Shown: positions 1 to 9,002 of the stretch, piece after piece
Layout: each line of letters opens with the position of its first letter
Numbering within the stretch: the first letter of the stretch is position 1
From: a virus
IMG/VR virus record: IMGVR_UViG_3300008448_000064
Location: 1-64,000 of that record
Length of the DNA: 64,000 bases
Reading direction: 5' to 3' (one strand)
Made by a program: the position numbers and the translations under genes
Notes under the pieces: model-generated
The model's input: only the letters and a program-made list of their open reading frames with translations
What the model was told of the DNA's origin: nothing
Database searches by the model: none

Positions 1-69
1 GTAATTGTCACCTGCTACGGTAGCAGGTGCAGGTTGCGCTGTTGGATTGGGAAAGTAATAAATGGTCAC
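1..69 (-). CDS. hypothetical protein, N-terminal fragment
   Basis: An open frame enters from the left edge and would start at a GTG at 69, downstream of the fibre gene in the same direction. Only 23 codons are visible, rich in Pro and Ala, beginning V-T-I-Y-Y-F-P-N-P. No family can be assigned. The start is uncertain because no clear ribosome-binding site precedes it. A 10-bp perfect inverted repeat (9-29) falls inside the frame. Confidence 0.4.
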   Translation of the reverse strand, partial: MTIYYFPNPTAQPAPATVAGDNY

Positions 70-93
70 AGTGTTATATTTACCCTATTAAAT

Positions 94-1893
94 TTATGAA
101 GATCTTACAGTCAAATCTAGAATATCAAAGTATCCAAGGCCAGTGTCATAGCAAATGTATATGGCAGCGTTGACATCGTCATAATAATAGTCGCCAGGTT
201 TAAGATCACTTAAACTCAATCCGTTAGCAGCATCTGCATTGGTATACATCTTAGGAGCGGAAGTTGTTTGTAAAGAACCATCTGGAAACACAAGGCCAGT
301 GATTCCAGTTCCATCTGTATAGGCAGGCATGCCCACACTTCCTATATAGAAATTCTTTGCTCTAACAGGTATCGCATCTCCTGCAGAATCTGTTATATCT
401 AAACTGCCGTCGGCGTTTATTGAAATTACATTGCCGCCGAGATAGATGCTGTTGCCGCTTATATAAATTTCACCCCATGCAGCAGTGGGAGAACCCAAAC
501 TCTGTAGTCCATCGGTTGCAGGCACAATGCTATAGCCTGTTTCGATGGTGATAGTGCCGCTGCCATCACTTACCATCCCCGGAACAGCACTGCCGGTATA
601 GCCAATACTGCCAGTGTAGCCAGTGTCACCAAATGATCCAGTATAACCAACTGATCCATCAACACCGGCTGATCCAGTGTAACCAACACTGCCAGTATAG
701 CCAATATCACCTTGGCTACCAACAAAACCCGCACTACCAACAAAACCCGCACTACCAACAAAACCCGCACTACCGGTATAACCTATATCACCTTGGCTAC
801 CTGTGTAACCTTGACTTCCGCTGTATCCTATACTACCTGTATAGCCTTGGCTACCTGTGAAACCTAAATCGCCCTTACTACCTGAGAATCCGATCTCTCC
901 TTGTTCTCCTTGGCTACCTGTATAGCCTTGGCTACCTGTATAGCCTTGGTCACCTCGACTACCGGTGAAGCCTTGGTCACCGGCTGGACCTGTGATGTTT
1001 CCTACATCAACCCAAATAGTCCCATTCCATATCCAAAGATGACCGGTATCTTCCGTAATGTATCCATCACCGATATCCCCAGTATATGGTGCCGGAAGAG
1101 ATACATTATCTGCAACCGTTCCTAATAAAGTAACACTTGTTCCATCGGCCCCTCGGCTACCTACATAACCTACATCACCTTGACTACCTACATAACCAAT
1201 ATCACCTCGACTACCGGTATAGCCTATATCGCCCCGACTACCTACATAACCTACATCACCTTGACTACCTACATAACCAATATCACCTCGACTACCGGTA
1301 TAACCCTCACTACCAGTGTAACCAATATCTCCTTGGCTACCGCTGTAACCAACATCGCCTTGTGAGCCAGTATAACCAACATCACCCTGACTGCCTACAA
1401 ATCCAATATCGCCTTGACTACCAACGAATCCAACATCGCCTTGTGAGCCAGTGTAACCTAAATCACCTTGGCTTCCTACAAATCCAACATCACCTTGAGA
1501 TCCAGTAAATCCTGCACCTTGTGACCCGGTATAACCAACATTGCCTTGACTACCTGTGTAACCTTGAGGCGCTTGAACTACTCCTATATCGACCCATTGA
1601 TCGCCGTCCCAAAGCCAAAAATTTCCAGTATTCTGAACAACTAGCGTGTCTCCAACAGCACCTTGGTACGCAACATCTAGATCAGATTGTAATGGCACAC
1701 TGCCAATTACATTTAAACTAACTCCATTTCCACCCGTGCCTTGCGCATATATAGGAAGGCCGCCAGGAGTAATCCCGTCGCTTAATCTCAATTCTCCCGT
1801 GTCGACATTGAAGAAGATACTACCTTCGTCGCCGATGTATTCTGCAATTTCGCTCTTGACTAAACCTGCTTTTATCTTTCGAAAGAATGCCAT
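94..1893 (-). CDS. collagen-like tail fibre / virion appendage protein
   Basis: 599 residues. The N-terminus (about residues 22-45) carries the I-F-F-N-V-D-T-G-E-L-R-L-S-D-G module often seen at the start of phage fibre proteins. Two long blocks of collagen-type Gly-X-Y triplets follow (roughly 108-250 and 300-430), dominated by G-Y-T-G-S-Q-G and G-D-I-G units. Between and after them are short globular stretches with a repeated W-x-W-D/N-G motif and a C-terminal domain of about 140 residues. It probably forms a trimeric fibre that contacts the host surface. The ribosome-binding site is AGGAGCGAAA just before the ATG. The next genes upstream are also probable virion genes, and the DNA repeats make length variation by recombination likely. 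Confidence 0.85.
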   Translation of the reverse strand: MAFFRKIKAGLVKSEIAEYIGDEGSIFFNVDTGELRLSDGITPGGLPIYAQGTGGNGVSLNVIGSVPLQSDLDVAYQGAVGDTLVVQNTGNFWLWDGDQWVDIGVVQAPQGYTGSQGNVGYTGSQGAGFTGSQGDVGFVGSQGDLGYTGSQGDVGFVGSQGDIGFVGSQGDVGYTGSQGDVGYSGSQGDIGYTGSEGYTGSRGDIGYVGSQGDVGYVGSRGDIGYTGSRGDIGYVGSQGDVGYVGSRGADGTSVTLLGTVADNVSLPAPYTGDIGDGYITEDTGHLWIWNGTIWVDVGNITGPAGDQGFTGSRGDQGYTGSQGYTGSQGEQGEIGFSGSKGDLGFTGSQGYTGSIGYSGSQGYTGSQGDIGYTGSAGFVGSAGFVGSAGFVGSQGDIGYTGSVGYTGSAGVDGSVGYTGSFGDTGYTGSIGYTGSAVPGMVSDGSGTITIETGYSIVPATDGLQSLGSPTAAWGEIYISGNSIYLGGNVISINADGSLDITDSAGDAIPVRAKNFYIGSVGMPAYTDGTGITGLVFPDGSLQTTSAPKMYTNADAANGLSLSDLKPGDYYYDDVNAAIYICYDTGLGYFDILDLTVRSS

Positions 1894-1911
1894 TTTCGCT
1901 CCTGGCTATTC

Positions 1912-2181
1912 TTATCTAGTAAAAGGGCTTCTTCTTGGACTTAATGGAGGTGCCGGTTCTGATTCGTCTTGTGTTAAGTCGTTTATTACCGGACTTGATT
2001 TACCTACGGCAGCTTTTTTCAGTTCTATATCTTGTTGCAATGGAGGAACCATAGTTGGATTAAGATCTAGCTCTTGAGGATCTTTGGCATCCTCATCACC
2101 TGCCATGTCGATTTCAGGATCACCGTCACCGTTGATCTTGATAGTAATTGGCACGTTAATTACAAATTCTCTTGCTCTCAT
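1912..2181 (-). CDS. conserved small acidic phage protein, function unknown
   Basis: 89 residues with an N-terminal M-R-A-R-E-F-V-I-N-V-P-I-T-I-K-I strand and then an acidic, Pro-rich, probably disordered tail. I do not recognise a domain. It lies between the fibre gene and another small gene, all leftward, so it is probably expressed late with the virion genes. The ATG is preceded by ATAAATA and five bases, with no Shine-Dalgarno sequence, so the mRNA may be leaderless. Confidence 0.75.
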   Translation of the reverse strand: MRAREFVINVPITIKINGDGDPEIDMAGDEDAKDPQELDLNPTMVPPLQQDIELKKAAVGKSSPVINDLTQDESEPAPPLSPRRSPFTR

Positions 2182-2185
2182 AATA

Positions 2186-2479
2186 TTATTTATCGTTAAT
2201 TGGAGGCCAATTTTCGGCGCTTTCTACTTCACTAAAATCTAACAGAATCCATTGATTTCTTTTTAAGTTCCAGCACCACATATGATACTCGTCCTCGTAT
2301 TCGTAGGGTTTAGTGTTAATGTCGCAAAACTCTGGATTTAAAGTAAGCAACATTACAGATTTTATGCTTTCATTGCTGGTATTATTTTTCAACTCAACCA
2401 GCAATATTTCTTCTTCTAAAACACTTGGCATAACTTTTGCCAGCATTTCATAACTGTCGGGTAAATTAATTTCTTCCAT
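2186..2479 (-). CDS. hypothetical protein
   Basis: 97 residues, acidic, with a Trp-rich C-terminal half (M-W-C-W-N-L-K and E-N-W-P-P). No family is recognised. It lies downstream of the terminator of the large virion gene and four bases before the next ORF. The start ATG follows a TTAAATA element by four bases without a ribosome-binding site, as in other late genes here. Confidence 0.7.
   Translation of the reverse strand: MEEINLPDSYEMLAKVMPSVLEEEILLVELKNNTSNESIKSVMLLTLNPEFCDINTKPYEYEDEYHMWCWNLKRNQWILLDFSEVESAENWPPINDK
2187..2193 (-). promoter_or_regulatory. late promoter element ATAAATA
   Basis: ATAAATA on the minus strand, five bases from the ATG of the 2181 gene. It matches the T4 late -10-like core TATAAATA in seven of eight positions. 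Confidence 0.6.
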
Positions 2480-2483
2480 ACAG

Positions 2484-2490
2484 TATTTAA
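2484..2490 (-). promoter_or_regulatory. late promoter element TTAAATA
   Basis: TTAAATA on the minus strand, four bases from the ATG at 2479. It is one mismatch from the ATAAATA core used at neighbouring genes. Confidence 0.45.
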
Positions 2491-2510
2491 CGCAGGAAAT
2501 TGTTCAGGAT

Positions 2511-2536
2511 AAAAAAGCGGGTTTCCCCGCTTTTTT
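2511..2536. terminator. bidirectional Rho-independent terminator
   Basis: Hairpin AAAAAAGCGGG-tttc-CCCGCTTTTTT with an A-run on one side and a T-run on the other, so it works in both directions. It overlaps the stop codon of the 1146-residue virion gene. Confidence 0.85.
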
Positions 2537-5500
2537 AAGCTTGTGCTTCTGTCCAAGAAATTCTGCTGGCAATAGCATAGTTTTCTGAACCAATATTCCT
2601 AGCACTGATCAACAAAACATCAGGTCCGTTTGGAAAACACCAGTTGGGATTAGATCCGTCACCGCTAATTATACTAGTTCCCAGATCTCTAACATCAGTA
2701 AGTTCGATGTTGGTATTGTTAAACTGTCTAGTTCCGCCGCCGAATTCAGTATAAGTGCCAAAAATTCTATCTCCGCCGGTAAAGGCTCCAGTAGCAGCAG
2801 TATTAGAGCCTGTACTGCCAGAACCGTTAAAATAGTACACTTGTGCAAGACTTCCTGAACCTACTGTACTTGTTTGCCAGTTCGATGCAGATGTCCAACC
2901 TCCGCCCGTGATAGTAGCAGGATTTAAAATACCTTCAATCAAGAATGTACCTTGACTGTAAATGCTCAGTTCTTTTAGGGTTAGTTGCATACGATTAACC
3001 AGTTCACGAATGCCATAATTACGTCCAGTGCCTGAATCTACGCTTGGTGAAATTCTAATCATTAGCAATGGACGTTGTTCGCCTTGTGCTACAGTTAAGT
3101 ATCGTAACATACCAGCAGTAAATCTAATTTCTTTGTCAACATCATATCTACCATCCATGATAACTGACACACCCCAATGGCTTACCACAGGAGCACAATC
3201 ATTATAGGCATATTGTACGCTGACCTGTTCAACTCCTAGACCACCAACACCTACATCTGGTGTAAAGGTATATGTACCTACACCTCCTCTTGTTGGAATA
3301 CCAGTGGCAGTAAATGTTCCAGTAAAATCAACACCTGCTGTTGTATAACTGGTTCTTCTGGTTAAACCAGTTAGCGGATAACCTCTAGCTGTAGAGTTGT
3401 ACGCTCCTTTGCCAGTATATCTAACAAGTTCAGCATTAGTTGTATCTTGAACAAATACATAACCTTCGCTTGGCCAAAATTCTGCATCTTCTACATACAA
3501 TGTTGTATCACCGGATTGCAATGCACTACCTCTTGTGCCTACGGCACCCGCAACTAGTCTACTGTTGTATCCATAGTTTGCAACTTCAAATCTTGCAGGT
3601 AAGTTACCGCTGCGCATGTAAGCTGAAGTATTGATGTTGTTGTTGGCAACTTTATGACAGTAAACAATGTCCCCCATAGGGCCACGGAATCCATAACGTA
3701 TAAATCCAGCACCGTACCATGTGTAGTCGATGTAGGCCATTTGCATTTTACCAACATCAAGAGTATATCCGCTAGGTCCTGTTCCGTCCATCTTATCTAA
3801 ATTCCATTTGCTCTGCGGGAAATAGAAATTTTGTGTTTTTAGATACTTTGCTTGAGTTGCCTGTGCTGTAGGTCCTCGATAAACAGGTTGGATTCTTAAA
3901 TCAGTATCAGAAGTGATTTGAACAATTTCGTAACTTTGTCCTTTGATAACAATTTTATCACCTACGATTAACTGTTCTCTAAACCTGGTATTAGTTCCTG
4001 TAACAAGACCTGAGTTTTGTGTGCAAGTTACTTTTCCAAACATTTCTTTAATACTTTGACGTCTTGCAGCAAACAGTGTTTGACCGTCATATTCAAAGTA
4101 GAAACCGTTTTGTTCATCGTACATGCCAGAACGAACAGTAGAACCCTTCCATGCTACGCAAGTAGCATAAAGTTCTACACCGCCTGGTGCAATATCTACG
4201 AACCCGCTGTCGGCAGTCATTGACACTGTAAATTCTTTTGTGCTGACAATTCCAGTTACAGGAAAAGTTCCGTTGTAAGGGTTTGATCCCGATCCTACTC
4301 TGATACCTTCTAATCTTACACTTGCACCAACTTGCATTATGTGATCCTGGAAAGTTTTAACGTTTACAGTTTTAGTTCCAGCACCTGAACTGCTGGCAAC
4401 TAAGCTGTCTATATCAAAAGTAGGTGTAAACTTAACACCAGTTGAGAACTGCATAGACTTACCAGACTGATAGCGGAAGTATCTACGAGTTTGACGAATA
4501 ATCTGTACACCAATTAAGTTAGTGCCTGTAGTAATGGATACACCACCGTCTGTAGCTCTATGTTGAACGTAACCTTCGGGTCTTGTGTAAAGTCTAGCAC
4601 TGCCCGGAATACTAACTGCACCTACAGTGTAAAACGGACTCGAAAATACCATAGTAGTTGGCGTTTCTAAAGTATGAACAGTCCAATTTCCGTTTGGGGG
4701 GTTAGTTGTCGAAGTCAATCCTAAAGTTGTGATTGCAGTTGCTGGCAATAGTCCATGAGGGTTAACAGTTGTAATTGTTACATCACTACCGTTGATAGTG
4801 ACTGCACCAGATGTTGCACCTGTAAGGGTTGAGTTTAAGAAAATATCAGTACCGTTAATTTCAACAATGAGGGAGTTAGCTGGCACGTTGGCTGCAACAA
4901 GGTTAGTGTTGACATACACTTCTGTAACACTGTCTAACCTTACATGTCTACCACCGCTGGCATTACCTGCAAAAGAAACGTTACCACTTACGTTACCTGA
5001 GTTAGTGTTAGACAATGTAATTGTTGTACCGCTGATATCGGTGACATAAGCAGCGGCGTTAATACCTGTTCCTGAAACTTTTAAACCTTTGACAATACCT
5101 GCATTACTACCAACCGTAATTGTACTTTGTCCAATAATACCTGATCCTGTGGTTACTATGGTAGTAAACGGAGAAACGGTCGGTGTTGCTAATGCAACAG
5201 GTGCAGTAGTAACACTCTGCATAGGAATACCAGAAAAGTCGTATATGCCGCCGCCTGTTAAAGTTGTTAGACCAATATCAAAAATGCTACCGTTAACTTG
5301 TCCTTTTGCAAGATAAGTTAATGTTGTTCCGCTGGCAGTTTGTACAAAAAATGTTCCTTCTGCAAGTTGATTTGTAGTTTCATTAATTGAAATAACATCT
5401 CCAGCAACTAATCCGTGAGCAGTGCTGGTTGTTACAGTCATAGTAGAATAAGGACTAGCATTATTACCAACAACATCTGCAATATCAAAGGTGTTAGCTC

Positions 5501-5975
5501 CAGATCCTTTAGGGAATAAACTATGATAGTTCTGCACCATTGAAAGATTTTCCCATTTGCTGGGCTGTACAGAATATTCAAAATCCGTATCAATCATACT
5601 TTGCGGAGTAGACACACGCATCTTATCAACAGGATCTACCAGCACTTCAGAAGCACGAATTTTAACACTATCACGCATGTCTTCAACGTATACAAGTAAT
5701 TTGTCTGAGCTTGAATGACTTGTAGTATCTAACTTTAGTGTTATTGTAGTAACACCTTCATAATTGTTTCCAATGTTAGTTAATTCTTCAGTTAGAGAAT
5801 GTGTTACAGACACCGCGCCTCTAGTAGCATCTGCAAAGTTATAGATAATTTCGTTTCTAGTTGTATTTGTAATTAGTAAAATTCTATCAATATCTATTTT
5901 ACCCATTAACTTTACTACACCTGTATTTGCTGCACCAGGAGTGTATGTATAGTTTGTAATTCTTGTTTTTGCCAC
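2535..5975 (-). CDS. large virion structural protein (marine T4-type baseplate/fibre-associated family)
   Basis: 1146 residues starting at GTG (M-A-K-T-R-I-T-N-Y), with AAAGGA upstream. Residues about 105-150 contain the D-K-M-R-V-S-T-P and I-D-T-D-F-E-Y-S-V-Q-P-S-K-W-E signature that I associate with large structural proteins of T4-type cyanophages and related marine phages. The middle is built of Thr/Gly/Ser-rich beta repeats containing motifs such as T-A-H-G-L and N-P-H-G-L, and the C-terminus is Gly/Ser/Thr-rich. A bidirectional terminator follows directly. It is probably a baseplate- or fibre-associated protein; the exact place in the particle cannot be told from sequence. Confidence 0.8.
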   Translation of the reverse strand: MAKTRITNYTYTPGAANTGVVKLMGKIDIDRILLITNTTRNEIIYNFADATRGAVSVTHSLTEELTNIGNNYEGVTTITLKLDTTSHSSSDKLLVYVEDMRDSVKIRASEVLVDPVDKMRVSTPQSMIDTDFEYSVQPSKWENLSMVQNYHSLFPKGSGANTFDIADVVGNNASPYSTMTVTTSTAHGLVAGDVISINETTNQLAEGTFFVQTASGTTLTYLAKGQVNGSIFDIGLTTLTGGGIYDFSGIPMQSVTTAPVALATPTVSPFTTIVTTGSGIIGQSTITVGSNAGIVKGLKVSGTGINAAAYVTDISGTTITLSNTNSGNVSGNVSFAGNASGGRHVRLDSVTEVYVNTNLVAANVPANSLIVEINGTDIFLNSTLTGATSGAVTINGSDVTITTVNPHGLLPATAITTLGLTSTTNPPNGNWTVHTLETPTTMVFSSPFYTVGAVSIPGSARLYTRPEGYVQHRATDGGVSITTGTNLIGVQIIRQTRRYFRYQSGKSMQFSTGVKFTPTFDIDSLVASSSGAGTKTVNVKTFQDHIMQVGASVRLEGIRVGSGSNPYNGTFPVTGIVSTKEFTVSMTADSGFVDIAPGGVELYATCVAWKGSTVRSGMYDEQNGFYFEYDGQTLFAARRQSIKEMFGKVTCTQNSGLVTGTNTRFREQLIVGDKIVIKGQSYEIVQITSDTDLRIQPVYRGPTAQATQAKYLKTQNFYFPQSKWNLDKMDGTGPSGYTLDVGKMQMAYIDYTWYGAGFIRYGFRGPMGDIVYCHKVANNNINTSAYMRSGNLPARFEVANYGYNSRLVAGAVGTRGSALQSGDTTLYVEDAEFWPSEGYVFVQDTTNAELVRYTGKGAYNSTARGYPLTGLTRRTSYTTAGVDFTGTFTATGIPTRGGVGTYTFTPDVGVGGLGVEQVSVQYAYNDCAPVVSHWGVSVIMDGRYDVDKEIRFTAGMLRYLTVAQGEQRPLLMIRISPSVDSGTGRNYGIRELVNRMQLTLKELSIYSQGTFLIEGILNPATITGGGWTSASNWQTSTVGSGSLAQVYYFNGSGSTGSNTAATGAFTGGDRIFGTYTEFGGGTRQFNNTNIELTDVRDLGTSIISGDGSNPNWCFPNGPDVLLISARNIGSENYAIASRISWTEAQA

Positions 5976-5990
5976 TTTGTTTTTCCTTTA

Positions 5991-6620
5991 TTAGACACCA
6001 AATACGATTCCAGCAACTAAAGACTGGATATCAACATATTGTTTTGTTGTGATTGAGTTTGCACTTGTTCCTTGAGCGCTGACAGTTGCGCCGCTGGCTG
6101 CAACAATGTTTACAACACCTGTGCCGTTGGTTGTAATGTCAATGTTTCCGTTTACACCGTCGTAAATTCTTACGCTGCCTGAGTTTGTTCCGGAGTTTGT
6201 ATTTAAAATCAAATCTCCAGTTCCATTTGTTGTTAATGTTGCATTGGCATTTGAGTCACCAATTCTAACAGTATCCGAAGTTAGATAAACATCTCCTGTT
6301 CCGTTAGGAGCAAGTTCTATGTTTCCGTTGACTCCTTGTACAATCCTTACTGTTCCGCTGTTGGTACCTGAATTAGTTGTTAACAATAAGTCTTGAGTGC
6401 TGTTTGAAGTTAATTGCCCAGCAGCACTACCGCTACCTATAAATAGTGTTCCGCCTACACTTAGAGTAGAAAGAGATCCTAGTGCAGAAAAAACAATGGC
6501 TGCAGGTGTTAATTTTTTAGTTTCAGAAGAACTAACATCTGCGATTGGTAAAAAGTCGGCATTTGCGTCTACATCTATTTGGGCTAGTAAGTCTAACTCA
6601 CTTATCTTACGATCTGGCAT
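5991..6620 (-). CDS. tail-fibre-like structural protein with duplicated beta module
   Basis: 209 residues. The N-terminus K-I-S-E-L-D-L-L ... A-D-F-L-P-I-A-D-V-S ... E-T-K-K-L-T is the short module typical of fibre and head-decoration proteins of T4-type phages. Two copies of a repeat follow (around residues 83-117 and 133-167), each with T-N-S-G-T-N-S-G and V-N-G-N-I motifs. A C-terminal segment T-T-K-Q-Y-V-D resembles the end of fibre modules that precede a trimerisation or chaperone domain. The ribosome-binding site is CGGAGA. It is 15 bp upstream of the large virion gene and probably co-transcribed with it. Confidence 0.8.
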   Translation of the reverse strand: MPDRKISELDLLAQIDVDANADFLPIADVSSSETKKLTPAAIVFSALGSLSTLSVGGTLFIGSGSAAGQLTSNSTQDLLLTTNSGTNSGTVRIVQGVNGNIELAPNGTGDVYLTSDTVRIGDSNANATLTTNGTGDLILNTNSGTNSGSVRIYDGVNGNIDITTNGTGVVNIVAASGATVSAQGTSANSITTKQYVDIQSLVAGIVFGV

Positions 6621-6729
6621 TGGAAATCTCCGGGTAAATCATATAGTATAATATTTAGCAATACTGCATTTAGTTTTTTAGGTTATATATAGATTGACTT
6701 TGATTACAAGAAAGTATACAATATAAATT

Positions 6730-7005
6730 ATGCGTATAAAACCAGGAGAATCTTTTGAAAGTTGGGCAGCTCGTGTCCAACAGTATGAATACGGATATGC
6801 ACTTCAAAGTATTGCAGAAGGGCATAATATTGACGAAGTATTTGAATCGATGGCTAAAAGAATACAACAAAAACTTATGCATCCTGTTATTGTTGCTCTT
6901 AAAAACAAACCTGTTGAGTTTGATTCTGAAGCCAGCAAAAAGGCCTACAAAGAGGCCTATTTGAATAAAAATGGTCCTAAATCAGACCATGTTAGTGAAG
7001 ATTAA
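6730..7005 (+). CDS. conserved small phage protein, function unknown
   Basis: 91 residues on the opposite strand to its neighbours, starting M-R-I-K-P-G-E-S-F-E-S-W. The central part (M-A-K-R-I-Q-Q-K-L-M-H-P) looks helical and the C-terminus is Lys-rich. Similar short proteins occur in other T4-type aquatic phages as far as I recall, without known function. It converges on the nuclease gene, overlapping its end by four bases. The start lies directly after an AT-rich TATAAATT sequence and lacks a ribosome-binding site. Confidence 0.7.
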   Translation: MRIKPGESFESWAARVQQYEYGYALQSIAEGHNIDEVFESMAKRIQQKLMHPVIVALKNKPVEFDSEASKKAYKEAYLNKNGPKSDHVSED

Positions 7006-7436
7006 TTACACCAGCTTTGTTTAGCATCACCGTAATATTCACGTGCCAGACCATTTTGAATTAGTCCTGCACGAACGCTTTGTCCGTTAACAATAATGTC
7101 GCCTAGTACACGACCTCCAAACTTGTCCCATGCATATAAGGTAACTTGAATCTTGCCGCCTTGTGAAATAAGCTGTGTAGTAAACTTGCTGGCCAACTGT
7201 GCTCGTTGGTTTTCTTGCGGGCACTGTGCTCTGTGGCCTTTCTCTGGAGTGTCGACTCCAAAGATGCGAACTGCTAACTCAGGCTTCAGCGGCGCTGGAA
7301 GAAAAGGTGCAGAGATAACAATAGTGTCACCGTCACTTACACGTAGAATCTGTGCATCGTAAGTTGCGCCTTTTGGTGTTTTCTGCGCTATAGCCAACAT
7401 TGGCACAGCCAACAATAATAATAAAAGCTTTTTCAT
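7002..7436 (-). CDS. secreted staphylococcal-nuclease-like thermonuclease
   Basis: 144 residues. A signal peptide (K-K followed by a Leu-rich stretch, cut near residue 18 after A-I-A-Q) precedes an SNase domain. Visible catalytic motifs are D-G-D-T (35-38), R-I-F-G-V-D-T-P-E (57-65) and D-K-F-G-G-R (104-109), which supply the usual Asp/Arg/Glu and second Arg. Two Cys residues, 72 and 143, could form a disulfide in the periplasm. The enzyme would cleave DNA or RNA outside the cytoplasm, for example host debris or competing phage DNA. An ATAAATA element lies about 20 bp upstream and an AAGGA ribosome-binding site precedes the ATG. Confidence 0.9.
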   Translation of the reverse strand: MKKLLLLLLAVPMLAIAQKTPKGATYDAQILRVSDGDTIVISAPFLPAPLKPELAVRIFGVDTPEKGHRAQCPQENQRAQLASKFTTQLISQGGKIQVTLYAWDKFGGRVLGDIIVNGQSVRAGLIQNGLAREYYGDAKQSWCN

Positions 7437-7465
7437 AATAGTCCTTAATAAGCTACTATTATTTA

Positions 7466-7885
7466 TTAAAAACTATTGTTAACCCAACCTACTTTTTTGC
7501 CTTCAGCAATCCGACGATCATGTTCAGAAACAGAGCTAGGATAACGCCAAGCCCAACAAGCGACAAGTCCCATAAAAATTGCGGTACTGATAACTCCAAT
7601 TGGTTTTACTCCTGTAAAGAACATGATGATTAAACTGGTAGTCATCATAGCAACCATGAAATATTTCATCTTTAACGGAAACACACGTTTCTCGCCCCAG
7701 TTAGTTAGGAATGGTCCAAACAGTTTGTGATTGTACAACCAATCGTGCATACGTTTATTGCCTTTGGCAAAGCAGTAAGCAGAAAACACAACAAAAGGAC
7801 TATAGGGGATGCCTGGTGTGACAACCCCTATATAGGCTAATCCTAAACTGAAAAATCCCAATATGTTCCAAAACAATTTTTTCAT
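7466..7885 (-). CDS. DUF454 (YbaN-type) inner-membrane protein
   Basis: 139 residues with the YbaN pattern. An N-terminal hydrophobic segment contains G-V-V-T-P-G-I-P-Y-S-P-F, followed by C-F-A-K-G-N-K-R-M-H-D-W-L and W-G-E-K-R-V-F-P-L-K-M-K. Two more hydrophobic segments (about 75-115) end in W-A-W-R-Y-P. The function of the cellular family is unknown. The start codon overlaps the stop of the HNH gene (ATGA), so the two are translationally coupled. A host-type membrane gene like this in a phage is probably acquired. Confidence 0.8.
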   Translation of the reverse strand: MKKLFWNILGFFSLGLAYIGVVTPGIPYSPFVVFSAYCFAKGNKRMHDWLYNHKLFGPFLTNWGEKRVFPLKMKYFMVAMMTTSLIIMFFTGVKPIGVISTAIFMGLVACWAWRYPSSVSEHDRRIAEGKKVGWVNNSF

Positions 7886-8397
7886 AGATTCATGTATTCC
7901 AACCAGTTATTGTGCCGCACATGTATAGGCTGCTTCTTACGCTTGTTGACCAGTTCCCAAAAGTCAGGCTTATGAGGCTTAAACTTTGGTACGATCTTCT
8001 TGTTGTTACCTTTGTTGGCGTTACATGGGCCACAGGCGCAGACTGTGTTTTCAAACGTAGTCTTACCGCCGTGACTTGTTGGTACAACGTGATCAAGTGT
8101 ACACTTGCTCTTTTCCAAATGATCACCGCAATAGGCACATTTGTAATTGTCGCGTAAAAACACATTAGATTTTGAATATCTAACAGTGGTCTTTGGCTTC
8201 ATGTATTCAGTTAGCATCATAACGCTAGGCACAGGGGTTTCCCATGAGGCGCTATGAACTATCCAACCGTCGTGCCATTCCAGTACACGGGCCTTTTCCA
8301 AGACCATGTACTTGATAGCATCTTGCCAAGTTAGTGTGCTCAAAGGCAAGAAACTAACTGGCTGTGCATCGCTGTTTAATAGTAAAGTGTCGCTCAT
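7882..8397 (-). CDS. HNH endonuclease
   Basis: 171 residues. The C-terminal half holds a zinc-type HNH nuclease: C-A-Y-C (87-90), L-D-H-V-V-P (101-106), F-E-N-T-V and C-x-C-x-x-C followed by N-x-x-K-G-N-N (120-131). The N-terminal 75 residues resemble the leader region of stand-alone phage HNH proteins (W-Q-D-A-I-K-Y and W-I-V-H-S). It could be a homing endonuclease or a packaging or host-DNA nicking enzyme. The start has no ribosome-binding site, and GTATAATC lies immediately before the ATG. It overlaps the DUF454 gene by four bases. Confidence 0.9.
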   Translation of the reverse strand: MSDTLLLNSDAQPVSFLPLSTLTWQDAIKYMVLEKARVLEWHDGWIVHSASWETPVPSVMMLTEYMKPKTTVRYSKSNVFLRDNYKCAYCGDHLEKSKCTLDHVVPTSHGGKTTFENTVCACGPCNANKGNNKKIVPKFKPHKPDFWELVNKRKKQPIHVRHNNWLEYMNL

Positions 8398-8450
8398 GAT
8401 TATACTTCTGAGTTTCGTTTATAATATGCTATTATAAACTCAAAAAGTAT

Positions 8451-9002
8451 TTATGCCAAGAGGTTTTGAGCGAATTCTGATCCGGCTAACTCAATAGACT
8501 CAGTCCATTGTGCCTGTGTTTGATAACCAAATACTATCTCGGGATTAGATGTAGCAGTTAACCAACTTTGATTGCGATCATAAGGAGGGTGGCCTTCTAG
8601 TTCGCCAGCTAACTGTCCTTTAGTCCAACCGCATAGTCCTACAAATATTCTCCATTTTAAAGGAGTGTAACCCATAGCCATTTTAGTTAATATTTCTTGG
8701 CTGGAACTAATACTAAAGTGTTTATTAATACACATCGTATTATCGCATACCCAATCATTAGTATGCAACATTGTTAATGCTTTTGCATTAACTGGTCCTC
8801 CAATATGTACCATACCTGGTAAATCTAAAATAGCATTGTTTTGTCTAGCAAATTCTTTAATTGACACTTGGCTTGGCTTGTTTAAAACAAGTCCAACACT
8901 TCCGTTGTTGTGATGTTCTGTTAACAGAACAACTGTCTTTTGAAAAAAGTTTCCCTTTACGCTGGGAGGAGCAATTAATAAGTTTCCTACTAAGTTTTTC
9001 AT
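8451..9002 (-). CDS. AlgH/YqgE family protein (UPF0301)
   Basis: 183 residues that match the AlgH/YqgE pattern throughout: N-L-L-I-A-P-P near the start, F-x-K-T-V-V-L-L-T-E-H, S-V-G-L-V-L-N-K-P, H-I-G-G-P-V, then Y-T-P-L-K-W-R-I-F-V-G-L-C-G-W and Q-L-A-G-E-L-E. The length is normal for the family. Cellular members are poorly understood; AlgH was linked to alginate regulation in Pseudomonas. The gene overlaps the upstream hydrolase gene by four bases and is the last gene of the epimerase-hydrolase string. Confidence 0.88.
   Translation of the reverse strand: MKNLVGNLLIAPPSVKGNFFQKTVVLLTEHHNNGSVGLVLNKPSQVSIKEFARQNNAILDLPGMVHIGGPVNAKALTMLHTNDWVCDNTMCINKHFSISSSQEILTKMAMGYTPLKWRIFVGLCGWTKGQLAGELEGHPPYDRNQSWLTATSNPEIVFGYQTQAQWTESIELAGSEFAQNLLA

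Noticed and set aside
600-1560. Regularly spaced DNA repeats that could suggest a CRISPR array
   Set aside because: The repeats are 9-27 bp codon repeats of a continuous protein frame; there are no constant repeats with unique spacers.
570-1721. Several long open frames opposite or out of frame to the collagen-like fibre gene
   Set aside because: They arise from the Gly-X-Y codon repeats; their translations are low-complexity Tyr/His/Leu or Thr/Ile runs without ribosome-binding sites.
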